A program made the translations under genes and the position numbers. From WLMZ01 sp031367435 (GTDB lineage Bacteria; Actinomycetota; Acidimicrobiia; Acidimicrobiales; Ilumatobacteraceae): a stretch of DNA of 64,000 nt. Positions 16,061-25,642 of the stretch are shown here, in pieces. How positions within the stretch are numbered: position 1 is the stretch's first letter; each line of letters starts with the position of its first letter. The notes under the pieces are model-generated. The model did not search any database and was not told where the DNA came from. It was given only the letters and a program-made list of their open reading frames with translations. Location: NCBI GenBank assembly GCA_031367435.1, contig JANLPV010000204.1, positions 1-64,000 on the forward strand, written 5' to 3'.

Positions 16061-18487
16061 TCAGGCCCGAAGCCGCAGATTCTTGGAGTCGTAGAGCGCG
16101 ACATCGTGACGCGTTGCCGCAATCGGCTCACCGTAGACCTCGATTTCGAACTGCGTCCGATCGGCGAACTCGATCGGGAGAAACCCGTACGCGATTGGTT
16201 TGCCGACCGTGTGACCGAAGTTTGCACTCGTGGTGAATCCCACCACCGCACCATCAAGCAGGATCGCCTCGCCGCTCACTGGATAGGCCATTGACTCGAG
16301 CGTGAAGATGCACAGCTTTCGCGTGATTCCAGATCGTTGTTGTTCGACGAGTGCGTCGCGACCACAGAAGTCGCCCTTGTCAAGGTTGACCCGCCACGCA
16401 AGGCCCGCCTCCCAAGGGGTGATGTCAGGGGTGATGTCGGTGGACCAATAGAGATAACCCTTCTCCAGTCTCATTGTGTCAATGGCGCGATAACCAACAT
16501 CGACGATGCCGTACTGGTCTCCGGCGGACCGCAACAATTCGTAGACATGAGCCGCGTACTCGGTCGGAATGTGCAACTCCCAGCCAAGTTCGCCCACATA
16601 TCCGATGCGCAGCGCGAGCACCGGGGCGGACCCGATGGTGATCTCACGCGCTTGAGAGTATTTGAACACCGCATTGCTGATGTCGTCCTCACACACCGAC
16701 TGCAACACGTCGCGAGCCAACGGCCCACAAATGTTGATGACAGCTCGCGCCGATGTGAGATCACGCAATACGACCGAGCCATTGTCAGGCGAGTTCGAAC
16801 GGATCCAACCCATGTCGTGTGCCCCGAACGCCGAACCCGTGACGACATACCAAGCATCTGGCGCCGTGCGCGCCATGGTGAGATCACACTCGATACCGCC
16901 GCGTTCGTTGCAGAGCTGCGTGTACGTGACCGTGCCGACGGGCTTATCCATATCGGCCACCGATAGCCACTGCACCGCAGCGAGCGCACCCGGGCCACTG
17001 ATTTCGAACTTGGCAAACGACGTCTGGTCGATGAGGCCTACGCGTTCGCGGACAGCGCGATGTTCGGTGCCAACGTGCTCAAACCAATTCGGCTGGGTGA
17101 ACGACGGCTCGTCGGCGGCGGCAACACCTGTGGGGGCAAACCAGTTTGGTCGCTCCCAACCTCCACGCGAACCAAACACTGCCCCGGCAGCCTTGAGCGT
17201 GTCGTGCAGCGGGCTGCGTCGCACCCCACGCGATGTGAGATGTTCCGATCCGGGAGCGGCCAACTTGTAGTGGTGGCCGTACAACTCGACGGCGCGCGGA
17301 TACATGAAGTGCCTCGTGGTGTGATGGAAGGCGAACCTGCGCACGTCGAGTGACCACAGGTCGAGTGATGGCCGCCCATCGAGGATCCACTCGGCCATCA
17401 TCTTGCCGGCGCCACCGCCCGCCGCAATGCCGTAGAGGAAGCCCGTAGCGCAGTAGAAGTTGTCGAGCTCGGGAGCTTTGCCCATGACGAAATCGGCGTC
17501 TGCCGAATAGGGGATGGGGCCGTTAATCAGTGTGCGGATGCCCGCCTGCTCGATCACCGGAGTTCGCTTGGCAGCGAGCATCGCCAGTTGCTCGAAGCGG
17601 TCATGACTCGGCTCGAGGAGCTGCCTCTTGAACGGTGACGGAATCCCGTCTTGCGCGAACGCCAACGTGTCGGGCTCGTAGCCACCGATCAGCAAACCCT
17701 GACCGTCGGGCTTGTAATACACGAGATGATCGGGATCACGCATCGTCGGCATTCCCTTGGGCATGTCCGCGATTGGCCCGGTGATCACGTACTGATGCTC
17801 GACCGCGAACGCTGGCACGCGCACGCCCGCCATACGGCCAACCTCGAGCCCCCACATACCAGCCGCATTGACGACGATCTCGCACTCGATGTCACCGCGA
17901 TCTGTATGCACCGTTGTCACGCGCCGACCCTCGACCGTGATCGTGTCGACGCGCGTCTCTTCGAGGATTCGCGCATTGCGCGACCGAGCGCCTTTGGCAA
18001 TCGCCTGTGTAACACTCGCCGGATCGATATAGCCATCGGTTGGAAGGAAGGCCGCGGCTAACACATCGGTTGTGGACATCAGCGGGAACAGCTCCTGCGC
18101 CCGCTGTGGTGACACGATCTCCATCGGCAATCCAAAACTCTTCGCCATTGTGGTCAGGCGCTTGAGTTCGAGTACACGGTCGGGCGAGCACGCCAGTCGA
18201 AGACTTCCAACCTGATGCCAATCGACGGCTTGGCCGGTCTCGGCTTCCAGACGGTTGTACAACTCGACGGAATGTTCGAGCATTCGCGTCGTGTTTCGCG
18301 ACGATCGCAGCTGACCAACTAGCCCGGCAGCGTGCCATGTTGCGCCCTCGGTCAGCCGATGTTGCTCAAGCAGAACCACATCGGTCTCACCCATGAGCGT
18401 GAGGTGATACGCAAGGCTGCACCCAAGAATGCCACCGCCGATAATCACGATTCGCGCCCGGCCAGGCACCGCTTCTCCGACGCTCAC
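16061..18487 (-). CDS. Dimethylglycine/sarcosine dehydrogenase (FAD oxidoreductase fused to GcvT)
   Basis: 808 residues. The N-terminal half (about 10-400) is a DAO-type flavoprotein with VIIGGGILGCSLAYHL at 14-29 and TWHAAGL, where His52 matches the covalent FAD attachment site of mammalian DMGDH and SARDH. The C-terminal half (about 430-808) is an aminomethyltransferase-type THF-binding fold (QTSFAKFEISGPGA, VGYVGELGWELHIP-like, RLEKGYLYW). It should oxidatively demethylate dimethylglycine and/or sarcosine, passing formaldehyde to THF as 5,10-methylene-THF for FolD. Whether it does one step or both cannot be told. GTG 18487 has GAGGGGG just upstream. The gene diverges from proV. Confidence 0.9.
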   Translation of the reverse strand: MSVGEAVPGRARIVIIGGGILGCSLAYHLTLMGETDVVLLEQHRLTEGATWHAAGLVGQLRSSRNTTRMLEHSVELYNRLEAETGQAVDWHQVGSLRLACSPDRVLELKRLTTMAKSFGLPMEIVSPQRAQELFPLMSTTDVLAAAFLPTDGYIDPASVTQAIAKGARSRNARILEETRVDTITVEGRRVTTVHTDRGDIECEIVVNAAGMWGLEVGRMAGVRVPAFAVEHQYVITGPIADMPKGMPTMRDPDHLVYYKPDGQGLLIGGYEPDTLAFAQDGIPSPFKRQLLEPSHDRFEQLAMLAAKRTPVIEQAGIRTLINGPIPYSADADFVMGKAPELDNFYCATGFLYGIAAGGGAGKMMAEWILDGRPSLDLWSLDVRRFAFHHTTRHFMYPRAVELYGHHYKLAAPGSEHLTSRGVRRSPLHDTLKAAGAVFGSRGGWERPNWFAPTGVAAADEPSFTQPNWFEHVGTEHRAVRERVGLIDQTSFAKFEISGPGALAAVQWLSVADMDKPVGTVTYTQLCNERGGIECDLTMARTAPDAWYVVTGSAFGAHDMGWIRSNSPDNGSVVLRDLTSARAVINICGPLARDVLQSVCEDDISNAVFKYSQAREITIGSAPVLALRIGYVGELGWELHIPTEYAAHVYELLRSAGDQYGIVDVGYRAIDTMRLEKGYLYWSTDITPDITPWEAGLAWRVNLDKGDFCGRDALVEQQRSGITRKLCIFTLESMAYPVSGEAILLDGAVVGFTTSANFGHTVGKPIAYGFLPIEFADRTQFEIEVYGEPIAATRHDVALYDSKNLRLRA

Positions 18488-18618
18488 ACATCCCCCTCAG
18501 ACCGATAGGTCGTCTCCAGTTCGAACGCGAACGCTAGTTGATGTCGAGCGCGGCGCACCGATGAACCCGCGTCGCGGCGACTGTTAGGGTCGCAACCAAA
18601 AGTTTGGGGGAACACAAC

Positions 18619-19671
18619 GTGGCAGAGTCGGCAATCTCGGTGAGCGGGATGTGGAAGGTCTTCGGTCCGCGCGCAGAACGAATCGTTGGCTCGGCCAATG
18701 CCGATCTGCCCCGAGGCGAACTCGAAGCCAAGACCGGTTGCGTTGTCGCGATGCGCGACATCAATATGGAGGTTGCGCCGGGCGAGGTCTTCGTCGTGAT
18801 GGGCTTGTCGGGAAGTGGCAAGTCGACGCTCGTACGCTGCCTGACGCGACTCATCGAACCCACCGCCGGTTCGGTCACGATCAGCGGCATCGACGTCACG
18901 GCCGCCGATCGCGAACAGCTGCTGCAGGTAAGGCGCCACAAAGTGAGCATGGTCTTTCAGCACTTCGGCTTGCTTCCCCACCGAACGCTGATCGACAACG
19001 TCGCCTTCGGGCTCGAGGTGCAAAAGGTCGATAAAGCGCAGCGCCGCGCACGCGCCGAGGAGGTACTTGAGCTCGTCGGGCTCGGCGGCCTCGGCATGCG
19101 TAAGCCGGATCAGCTCAGCGGCGGCATGCAGCAGCGCGTGGGTCTCGGACGAGCGTTGGCGACAGACCCCGAGATCTTGTTGTTCGACGAGCCGTTCTCT
19201 GCACTCGACCCACTGATCCGACGCGACATGCAAGACGAAGTCATTCGTCTGCGCCGCGAGGTCAACAAGACGATGGTGTTCATCACGCACGACTTGTCGG
19301 AGGCACTCCGTCTGGGTGATCGCATTGCGATCATGCGCGATGGCCGTTTCGTACAGGTCGGCACTCCCGAGGAAGTCGTCGGCGCGCCCGCTGACGATTA
19401 CGTTCGTAACTTCGTGCGCGACGTTCCCCGGTCGCACGTCATTGCAGTGGGGTCGGTGATGTCGCCACCCACCATGGGCGATCATGCCGGCACCGTGAGC
19501 TCCACAACGAAGGTTCGCGATGTCGTCGGTCTCGTGACACGCAGCGAACTTCCCGTGCAGATCGTCGATCACTCCGGCGGCGTCGTTGGCTCCATCGACC
19601 GCGTGGCTGTTCTGTCGGTGATCGCGGGCGAAGACTCGCCGCAGCAGCGCACCACCAGAGCCCAATCGTGA
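18619..19671 (+). CDS. proV: Glycine betaine/proline ABC transporter ATP-binding protein
   Basis: 350 residues from GTG 18619, which has GGGGGA 7 bases upstream; a TTG five codons earlier lies on the ribosome site itself. Walker A is GLSGSGKST, the signature is LSGGMQQRVGLGRAL and Walker B is ILLFDEPFSALDPLIRRDMQ. The ProV/OpuAA type is clear from the long N-terminus before Walker A and a C-terminal CBS-like regulatory tail (about 270-345). It energises uptake of glycine betaine or choline. It is divergent from the DMGDH gene, so the 131-bp gap between them probably holds both promoters. Confidence 0.94.
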   Translation: MAESAISVSGMWKVFGPRAERIVGSANADLPRGELEAKTGCVVAMRDINMEVAPGEVFVVMGLSGSGKSTLVRCLTRLIEPTAGSVTISGIDVTAADREQLLQVRRHKVSMVFQHFGLLPHRTLIDNVAFGLEVQKVDKAQRRARAEEVLELVGLGGLGMRKPDQLSGGMQQRVGLGRALATDPEILLFDEPFSALDPLIRRDMQDEVIRLRREVNKTMVFITHDLSEALRLGDRIAIMRDGRFVQVGTPEEVVGAPADDYVRNFVRDVPRSHVIAVGSVMSPPTMGDHAGTVSSTTKVRDVVGLVTRSELPVQIVDHSGGVVGSIDRVAVLSVIAGEDSPQQRTTRAQS

Positions 19672-21656
19672 CCATCACAACCCCCGTCGAACCTGCCAAG
19701 ACCTTCCGCGCGGGCGACCAGATCGCGGTCAGTGTTACGAAGAGTTGGTTGCGCTTCGCGCTACCCGCATCGGCCCTTGCTGCGCTGGCCGTGATCGGTG
19801 CCATCATCGGACATCAGGTTCCGAGTTGGCTCGACGCCCACGTCAAGCCGTGGTTCGACAGCGTGTACCGCTGGAGTCAGCTCAACAACGGCACCAATTG
19901 GGCGTTCCGTGTCGTGTTCCATCCGATTGCAGACGCAATCACATGGGGCAACGACAAGGTGCTGTGGGCATTACGCACATTGAGATGGCCTGGTGTGCTT
20001 GCGCTGATCGCACTGATCGGTGTTCGTACCGGCGGCCGACGCGCGGCCATCACCGGCGTTGTGGTGTTCTCCGGCTGCGGCGTTCTGGGCTTCTGGGACG
20101 ACACGTTGATCACCGTCTCGCTGATGCTCGTGGCAGTTCTCATCGCGCTCGTCATCGGCATCCCACTCGGGATCTGGGCGGGCCTGAGCACTCGCGCTGA
20201 TCGTGTCATGCGCAGCATTCTCGATACTGCGCAGGTGATGCCCGCGTTCTGTTACCTACTCCCCCTCGTCGTTGCGTTCGGCATCGGCATTCCGCCCGCG
20301 GTCGTTGCTACGGTCATTTATGCGGTGCCTCCAGCGGTGCGTCTCACCAGCCTCGGTATTCGTAGCGTCGCTGGCACCAGCACCGAGGTCGGTACGTCAT
20401 TCGGTTGTACCGGCCCGCAGTTGCTCGTCAAAGTTCGGTTGCCGCTCGCTCGACGCGCGATCCTGCTCGGCATCAACCAGGTCATCATGATGGCGTTTGG
20501 CGTGGTGGTCATCAGCGCTCTCGTCGGCACGGGCGGTCTCGGCCAAGACGTGTCCGACGGCCTCGCCAAAGTCGATGTCGGGATGGCGTTTGCGCCGGGA
20601 CTTGCGATCGTGTTTGCAGCTATCACCATCGACCGCATCACGACTGGAGAGCGTTCGCGCAAGAGAGCCCGCACAACCAGTCCCTCGGCACTGCAGGCCG
20701 TGCTCGACAACCCGCGCTCGTCAGCCGTCGCGGCCATTGGCGCAATAGTTGCCATCGCCGTGGTCGCCAAGCTGCTCAAGCTCAACGACTTCCCAACATC
20801 TTGGAATGTCGACGTCGCCACGCCAGTGAACAAGGCTGCAAAGTGGGTGAACGACAATTTCAGGAACGGTGTGCCGTTGGTGGGCGGCACGGGCTCGTTC
20901 AGCGACTTTTTCGTCATTCACCTCCTCACGCCGATGCGCGATCTCTTTCAAGCGGCAGCGTGGTGGCTGATCGTTGTCACCTTCGCCGCCATAGGTTGGG
21001 CGAGCGGTGGCTGGCGCCTCGGCACAGTGTGCGGTGCGTGCTTCGTCGGCATCGCCGCGTTACGGGTGTGGGACCTCGCGATGGACACGCTCAGCCAAGT
21101 GTTCGTCGCCGTGTTCATCAGCGTCGCGCTGGCCGTGCCAATCGGTATTTGGGCAGGACGGTCAGATCGTCTCGAGCGCATCTTGCGACCGATGCTCGAT
21201 GCGGCGCAGGTGATGCCGGCATTCGTGTATCTCGTGCCGGTGATCTTCTTGTTCAACGTTGGTCGCGTGCCCGGCGTCATCGCGTCGGTCATCTACGCGA
21301 TTCCACCCGGCATTCGTTTGACCAGCCTCGGTCTTCGCCAGGTACCGAGTGCTCCTCGTGAGGCGGCGCTCTCCTTCGGTGCAACATCGCGACAGGAATT
21401 GATGAAGGTGCAACTGCCGCTCGCGATGCGTGCGATCATGCTCGCGCTGAACCAGACGATCATCATGGTGCTGTCGATGGTGGTCATCGCCGCGTTGATC
21501 GGTGGTGGCGGACTCGGACTCGAAACGGTCTACGGGTTACGTAAGGGAGAGATCGGGCGAGGAATGGCCGGCGGTCTGGCGATCGTCTTGCTGGCCATCG
21601 TCCTCGACCGCATCACACAGGCATGGGGAAGCCGTCGCTCAGCTGAGCTACGGTAG
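19668..21656 (+). CDS. proW: Glycine betaine ABC permease, two permease domains fused
   Basis: 662 residues, about twice a normal ProW. Each half carries a complete BPD-type permease domain with its own EAA-like loop region. Half one has IRSVAGTSTEVGTSFGCTGPQLLVKVRLPLA; half two has LGLRQVPSAPREAALSFG then a QLPLAMRAI loop. A soluble spacer near 370-430 separates them. A single chain can therefore supply both membrane halves of the transporter. GTG 19668 overlaps the proV stop by 4 bp. Fused ProW proteins occur in other bacteria, so this is unusual but not unique. Confidence 0.93.
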   Translation: MTITTPVEPAKTFRAGDQIAVSVTKSWLRFALPASALAALAVIGAIIGHQVPSWLDAHVKPWFDSVYRWSQLNNGTNWAFRVVFHPIADAITWGNDKVLWALRTLRWPGVLALIALIGVRTGGRRAAITGVVVFSGCGVLGFWDDTLITVSLMLVAVLIALVIGIPLGIWAGLSTRADRVMRSILDTAQVMPAFCYLLPLVVAFGIGIPPAVVATVIYAVPPAVRLTSLGIRSVAGTSTEVGTSFGCTGPQLLVKVRLPLARRAILLGINQVIMMAFGVVVISALVGTGGLGQDVSDGLAKVDVGMAFAPGLAIVFAAITIDRITTGERSRKRARTTSPSALQAVLDNPRSSAVAAIGAIVAIAVVAKLLKLNDFPTSWNVDVATPVNKAAKWVNDNFRNGVPLVGGTGSFSDFFVIHLLTPMRDLFQAAAWWLIVVTFAAIGWASGGWRLGTVCGACFVGIAALRVWDLAMDTLSQVFVAVFISVALAVPIGIWAGRSDRLERILRPMLDAAQVMPAFVYLVPVIFLFNVGRVPGVIASVIYAIPPGIRLTSLGLRQVPSAPREAALSFGATSRQELMKVQLPLAMRAIMLALNQTIIMVLSMVVIAALIGGGGLGLETVYGLRKGEIGRGMAGGLAIVLLAIVLDRITQAWGSRRSAELR

Positions 21657-21689
21657 GAAAGATTTGAACGTTCGATACAAGGGGAGAAC

Positions 21690-22676
21690 ATGAGAACACG
21701 ATTCACAAGGTCGGCCGCGGCGCTGACTCTCGGCGCATTGTTGGCGGTTGCCGCCGGCTGCGGCAGCAGTACCAAGTCGGGCTCTTCGGGTTCGGCTGGT
21801 TCCGGCGCGGCAATCAGCTTGGCTGTCAATCCATGGACCGGATCAGCCGTCAACGCGAACGTCGCGAAGATCGTCCTCGAGTCCAAGCTGGGCACGAAGA
21901 CCACATTGGTCGATATCGACGAAAAGGCCACGTGGCCCGGCCTTGATTCGGGCACACTCGATGCCGTGCTCGAGGTATGGCCCTCTGGCCATGCCAGTGA
22001 CTTCCAGACCTACATCACCGACAAGAAGTCAGTGGTAGAGATCGGCAAGCTCGGACCGCAGGCAAAAATCGGTTGGTACATCCCCACCGCGCTGCTGAAG
22101 GATCACCCGACGCTGGCCACATGGGAGGGCTTCAAGGACCCGGCAACCGCGAAATTGTTCGCAACTGCTGAATCAGGTGACCTCGGCCAATTCCTGATGG
22201 GCGATCCGAGCTACGTCAGCTATGACGAGCAGATCATCAAGAACCTCAACCTTCCCCTCAAGTTTGTAGTGGCGGGTTCAGAGGCCGCCGAGATCACTGC
22301 GATCCAACAAGCGATCAAGGACAACAAGCCGCTGTTGCTGCAGTTCTGGCAGCCGCATTGGTTGCAGTCCAAAGTCGACCTCACAGAGGTGAAGCTTCCC
22401 GATGTCACCGACGCGTGTATCGCATCGGCAGCGAGCAGCCCAACCGACGGCAAGTACGCGTGCGACTACCCCGTTGACGTGCTCTATAAGGCAGCGTCGG
22501 CCAAGCTTGAGGCGAAGAACGCCAAGGCATTCGCCTTCCTCTCAAAGCTGCAGCTCACGACCGACCAACAGAACACAATTGCGTCATATGTCGACAGCGA
22601 CAAGATGACTCCTGCCGCTGCGGCGCAGAAGTGGGTCGACGCAAATGCCGCCGTCGTTGCCGGCTGGCTGAAGTAA
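21690..22676 (+). CDS. proX: Glycine betaine-binding lipoprotein
   Basis: 328 residues. It has a lipoprotein signal with lipobox LAVAAGC at about 19-25, a Gly/Ser linker, then the OpuAC-type substrate-binding fold (SLAVNPWTGSAVNANVAK, LEVWPSGHASDF, GWYIPTALL, LQFWQPHWL). The Trp-rich segments are of the kind that form the aromatic betaine box. Mature protein should be lipid-anchored outside the membrane and deliver glycine betaine to the ProVW transporter. It is the last gene of the operon, followed by a strong hairpin. Confidence 0.94.
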   Translation: MRTRFTRSAAALTLGALLAVAAGCGSSTKSGSSGSAGSGAAISLAVNPWTGSAVNANVAKIVLESKLGTKTTLVDIDEKATWPGLDSGTLDAVLEVWPSGHASDFQTYITDKKSVVEIGKLGPQAKIGWYIPTALLKDHPTLATWEGFKDPATAKLFATAESGDLGQFLMGDPSYVSYDEQIIKNLNLPLKFVVAGSEAAEITAIQQAIKDNKPLLLQFWQPHWLQSKVDLTEVKLPDVTDACIASAASSPTDGKYACDYPVDVLYKAASAKLEAKNAKAFAFLSKLQLTTDQQNTIASYVDSDKMTPAAAAQKWVDANAAVVAGWLK

Positions 22677-22715
22677 GTCACAGACATCACGCGCGGATCA
22701 TTCCGCACAGCACAC

Positions 22716-22749
22716 GATGCCCGCTGGTCGTCATTGACCGGCGGGCATC
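22716..22749 (+). terminator. Hairpin terminator after proVWX
   Basis: A 14-bp stem (22716-22729 with 22736-22749, one G-U pair) closes a 6-base loop. It opens with GATGCCCGC and closes with GCGGGCATC. No T tract follows, which is common in high-GC actinomycetes. It sits 39 bp after the proX stop and before the next operon. Confidence 0.8.
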
Positions 22750-22811
22750 GTCGCGTCCGTCACCCGTGTTCGTCACAGAGCGGCACGTTTTTGGATGCGT
22801 AACCGGGCACA

Positions 22812-23864
22812 ATGGCCCCAATGTCTGTCACACCTGCTCATCACGATTTCCCCATCTACGCCGAGGGGCTCATGCGCCATTTCGGCGACGTCAAAGCCGT
22901 CGACGGCGTCGACCTGCAAGTGAATGCCGGTGAGGTGTTTGGTTTTCTCGGGCCAAACGGCGCCGGAAAGAGCACCACCGTACGCATGCTCACCACCCTC
23001 CTACGACCAACAGCAGGCGTCGCCCGCGTCGCTGGTTTCGACGTCGTGAAAGAAGCCGATCAGGTTCGTCGCCGGATCGGTGTCGCATTGCAGGACGCGG
23101 CGATCGATCCACTGATGACCGGCCACGAACTGCTCGCCTTGCAAGCCGTTCTGTACGGCATCCCCAAATCTCACGTGCATAGCCGAAGTCATGAACTGCT
23201 TGAACGGGTGGGCCTCACCGGCGCTGCCGACCGACGCGTCGGCACCTACTCCGGCGGCATGCGTCGTCGCCTCGACCTCGCGTTGTCGCTGATTCATCAG
23301 CCCACCGTGTTGTTTCTCGACGAGCCAACCACCGGCCTCGACCCAATGAGCCGGCTCGCGTTGTGGGAAGAGGTCCGTCGACTCAACGCAGAAGGAACTA
23401 CGGTGTTGCTCACCACGCAGTACCTCGAAGAAGCCGACCAACTCGCCGACCGCATCGCGATCATCGACCACGGCAAGATCGTGCGCCAAGGTGAGCCACG
23501 CGAGCTCAAAGCGCAGGTCGGGGCACCGACTCTGGTGATCACGGTTCCACCCGGTCAGCTCGATGCGGCGCGCGAGGTGCTACGAGGGTTCGGCGAGCTC
23601 CGTCCAACGTCTGAAGGGTCGCTCGGCGTAGGCCTCACCGCCGGAGCCGAAGCTGTGCCTGGCGTTGTTCGTGCGCTCGACGAAGCGGGCATGCAGGTGC
23701 AGCACCTCGAACTCAACGAGCCGAGCCTCGACGACGTGTTTGCCGAAGCAACCGGCTACCGGCTCGAAGGGGCCGCCTCCGCCGCCGGTCTTCCCCAAGC
23801 CCAGGGCGCTGAGGGTGGCACCGGTAAGCGAGTTCGCAAGCCGCGCAGGGATGCTCAGCCGTGA
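22812..23864 (+). CDS. ABC-2 type exporter ATP-binding protein (DrrA family)
   Basis: 350 residues. Walker A is GPNGAGKST, the signature YSGGMRRRLDLALSL and Walker B VLFLDEPTTGLDP, followed by LLTTQYLEEADQLADRIAIID, the hallmark of DrrA/daunorubicin-resistance ATPases. The C-terminal accessory region (about 230-310) contains LELNEPSLDDVFAEATG, also typical. It forms an exporter with the two following permeases. The exported substrate (drug, lipid or polymer) cannot be read from sequence. An alternative start is ATG 22821, three codons in. Confidence 0.92.
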   Translation: MAPMSVTPAHHDFPIYAEGLMRHFGDVKAVDGVDLQVNAGEVFGFLGPNGAGKSTTVRMLTTLLRPTAGVARVAGFDVVKEADQVRRRIGVALQDAAIDPLMTGHELLALQAVLYGIPKSHVHSRSHELLERVGLTGAADRRVGTYSGGMRRRLDLALSLIHQPTVLFLDEPTTGLDPMSRLALWEEVRRLNAEGTTVLLTTQYLEEADQLADRIAIIDHGKIVRQGEPRELKAQVGAPTLVITVPPGQLDAAREVLRGFGELRPTSEGSLGVGLTAGAEAVPGVVRALDEAGMQVQHLELNEPSLDDVFAEATGYRLEGAASAAGLPQAQGAEGGTGKRVRKPRRDAQP

Positions 23865-24688
23865 CCGCGACGACCGTTTCGAATCGAAGCGAGTTTGCCC
23901 ATTCAGCCGAAACGCGTCACCTGTGGTTGCAGACCATGGCCATGTCGAAGCGAAGTGTTATTGCCATCGTGCGCCAACCAGCGCTCGTCATTCCATCGCT
24001 CGTCTTCCCGCTCTTCTTCGCTGCGCTCGGTTCGTCGTCGTTTAGCCGGGCCACGCATTTGCCGGGGTTCCCGAAGGTCGATTCGTTTCTTGCGCTCTCG
24101 CTTGCGGCCAGCGTGCTGCAGGGGGTGCTGTTCGGCTCGGTCAACGGCGGTGCCGCGCTCGCCGTTGATATCGAAACCGGTTTTTTCGATCGGTTGTTGG
24201 CCTCGCCCACGAGCCGCGTCAGCATCCTCGTCGGTCGACTTGCAGGCAGCGCACTGTTCGGCGCCGCGCAAGCGTTGTTCTTCACGCTCGTGATGATTGG
24301 CTTCGGCGTCAACGTTCGTGCCGGTGTCGGTGGCGTGCTGCTCATCGCCCTCACCGGAGGTCTGATCGGCATGTCAATTGGCGGATTCATGGCTGCCATG
24401 GCCTTGCGCACCGGATCGGCCGAGGCGGTGCAGGGCATCTTCCCGCTGCTGTTCATCAGCATGTTCTTCTCATCGGCATTCTTTCCACGCGAAACCATGC
24501 AGGGCATCTACCGCACCATTGCCAACTACAACCCGATGTCGCACTTGTATGAAGGCATGCGCGATCTCGTCATCCGCGGTTGGTCATTCGAGGCAGTTGC
24601 CAAGGCGTTGCTCATTCCCGTCGCCATCGGTTTTGTCTCGATACCACTTGCTCTGCTCGCCCTGCGCCGAAAGCTGCGTGCCGTATGA
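23861..24688 (+). CDS. ABC-2 type permease, first of pair
   Basis: 275 residues with about six membrane segments of the ABC2_membrane/DrrB type. Landmarks are IVRQPALVIPSLVFPLFFAAL, FDRLLASPTSRVSILVGRL and the C-terminal MFFSSAFFPRETM then TIANYNPMSHLYEGMRDL, which is the usual ABC-2 signature. GTG 23861 overlaps the ATPase gene by 4 bp. It pairs with the ATPase upstream and the second permease downstream to form a heterodimeric exporter. Confidence 0.9.
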   Translation: MTATTVSNRSEFAHSAETRHLWLQTMAMSKRSVIAIVRQPALVIPSLVFPLFFAALGSSSFSRATHLPGFPKVDSFLALSLAASVLQGVLFGSVNGGAALAVDIETGFFDRLLASPTSRVSILVGRLAGSALFGAAQALFFTLVMIGFGVNVRAGVGGVLLIALTGGLIGMSIGGFMAAMALRTGSAEAVQGIFPLLFISMFFSSAFFPRETMQGIYRTIANYNPMSHLYEGMRDLVIRGWSFEAVAKALLIPVAIGFVSIPLALLALRRKLRAV

Positions 24689-25518
24689 CCGCCTCGATCA
24701 TGTCCACCGCTCCTGCCACAAAGACGTCGGTGATACGCGCCGCCAAGGGTCTGATGCTGCGCGGCTTACGCTCAATCACGCGCCTTCCGTCGGCTTTCTT
24801 TCCGGCGATGCTGATGCCGATCTTCCAATGCGTGGCGTTCAGCGGCACGTTCTTTGCGATCACCCAGGTGCCGGGTTTTCCCACCGATCGCTCGATCAAC
24901 TGGTTCATGCCCCTCGGCGTGCTGATGGGTTCAGCGTTCAGTGGTGTCGGCCTCGGCTTCAGCCTCATCCGCGATCTTGAAACAGGTTTCTTCGACCGGT
25001 TGCGAATGTCGCCAGCACCACGCAATTCGCTCACCCTCGGCCCGCTGCTGACATCGTGGTTGCGCACGCTCATCGTCGTGACTGCGGTGATGAGTGTGGG
25101 CTTCGCCCTCGGCGCGCGACTTTCAGGTGGCCCGCTGGGGGTGCTGGTCCTCTACGTCGCCGCGCTCGGGATCGCCACGATTGCCACCGGCTGGGGTCTC
25201 GGCCTCGCGTACATCTTCAAAGACATGCGCGGCGCGGCGATCATGCAGCTCGGCCTGTTCATCTCGATGTTCTTGTCCACGGCACAAGCTCCCCTCAGCG
25301 TGATGACGGGTTGGCTGCACAGCGTTGCGTCGGTGAATCCGATCACCAACATCCTTCGGCTGTCACGTCAGGGCTTTCTCAACCGCACCGTCGAGGGCCA
25401 GCGCATCGGTGGCACGGTCACATGGCACAACTCATGGCCGGGCCTTCTTGCGATCCTTGTGTTGTCCACACTCATGCTCGTCTTCGCGCGACGCGGGCTC
25501 AACAAACTGGACAAATAG
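24685..25518 (+). CDS. ABC-2 type permease, second of pair
   Basis: 277 residues from ATG 24685, which overlaps the previous stop as ATGA; the same frame is open upstream but overlaps its neighbour. Six hydrophobic segments, DLETGFFDRLRMSPAPRNSL and VNPITNILRLSRQGF match the ABC-2/DrrB permease pattern and parallel the preceding gene, which suggests an old duplication. It should form the second half of the exporter membrane channel. Confidence 0.9.
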   Translation: MTASIMSTAPATKTSVIRAAKGLMLRGLRSITRLPSAFFPAMLMPIFQCVAFSGTFFAITQVPGFPTDRSINWFMPLGVLMGSAFSGVGLGFSLIRDLETGFFDRLRMSPAPRNSLTLGPLLTSWLRTLIVVTAVMSVGFALGARLSGGPLGVLVLYVAALGIATIATGWGLGLAYIFKDMRGAAIMQLGLFISMFLSTAQAPLSVMTGWLHSVASVNPITNILRLSRQGFLNRTVEGQRIGGTVTWHNSWPGLLAILVLSTLMLVFARRGLNKLDK

Positions 25519-25642
25519 CGAGCTTTTTCGCAATCTTGCTCTGTCGTATCGCACAGACCCCCTCAGATGAGGCATGATTGCAGTCGCCATTGGGGCACGT
25601 GGCCCACAACGACTTTGGCTACCGATCGAAGGGGATTGCATC

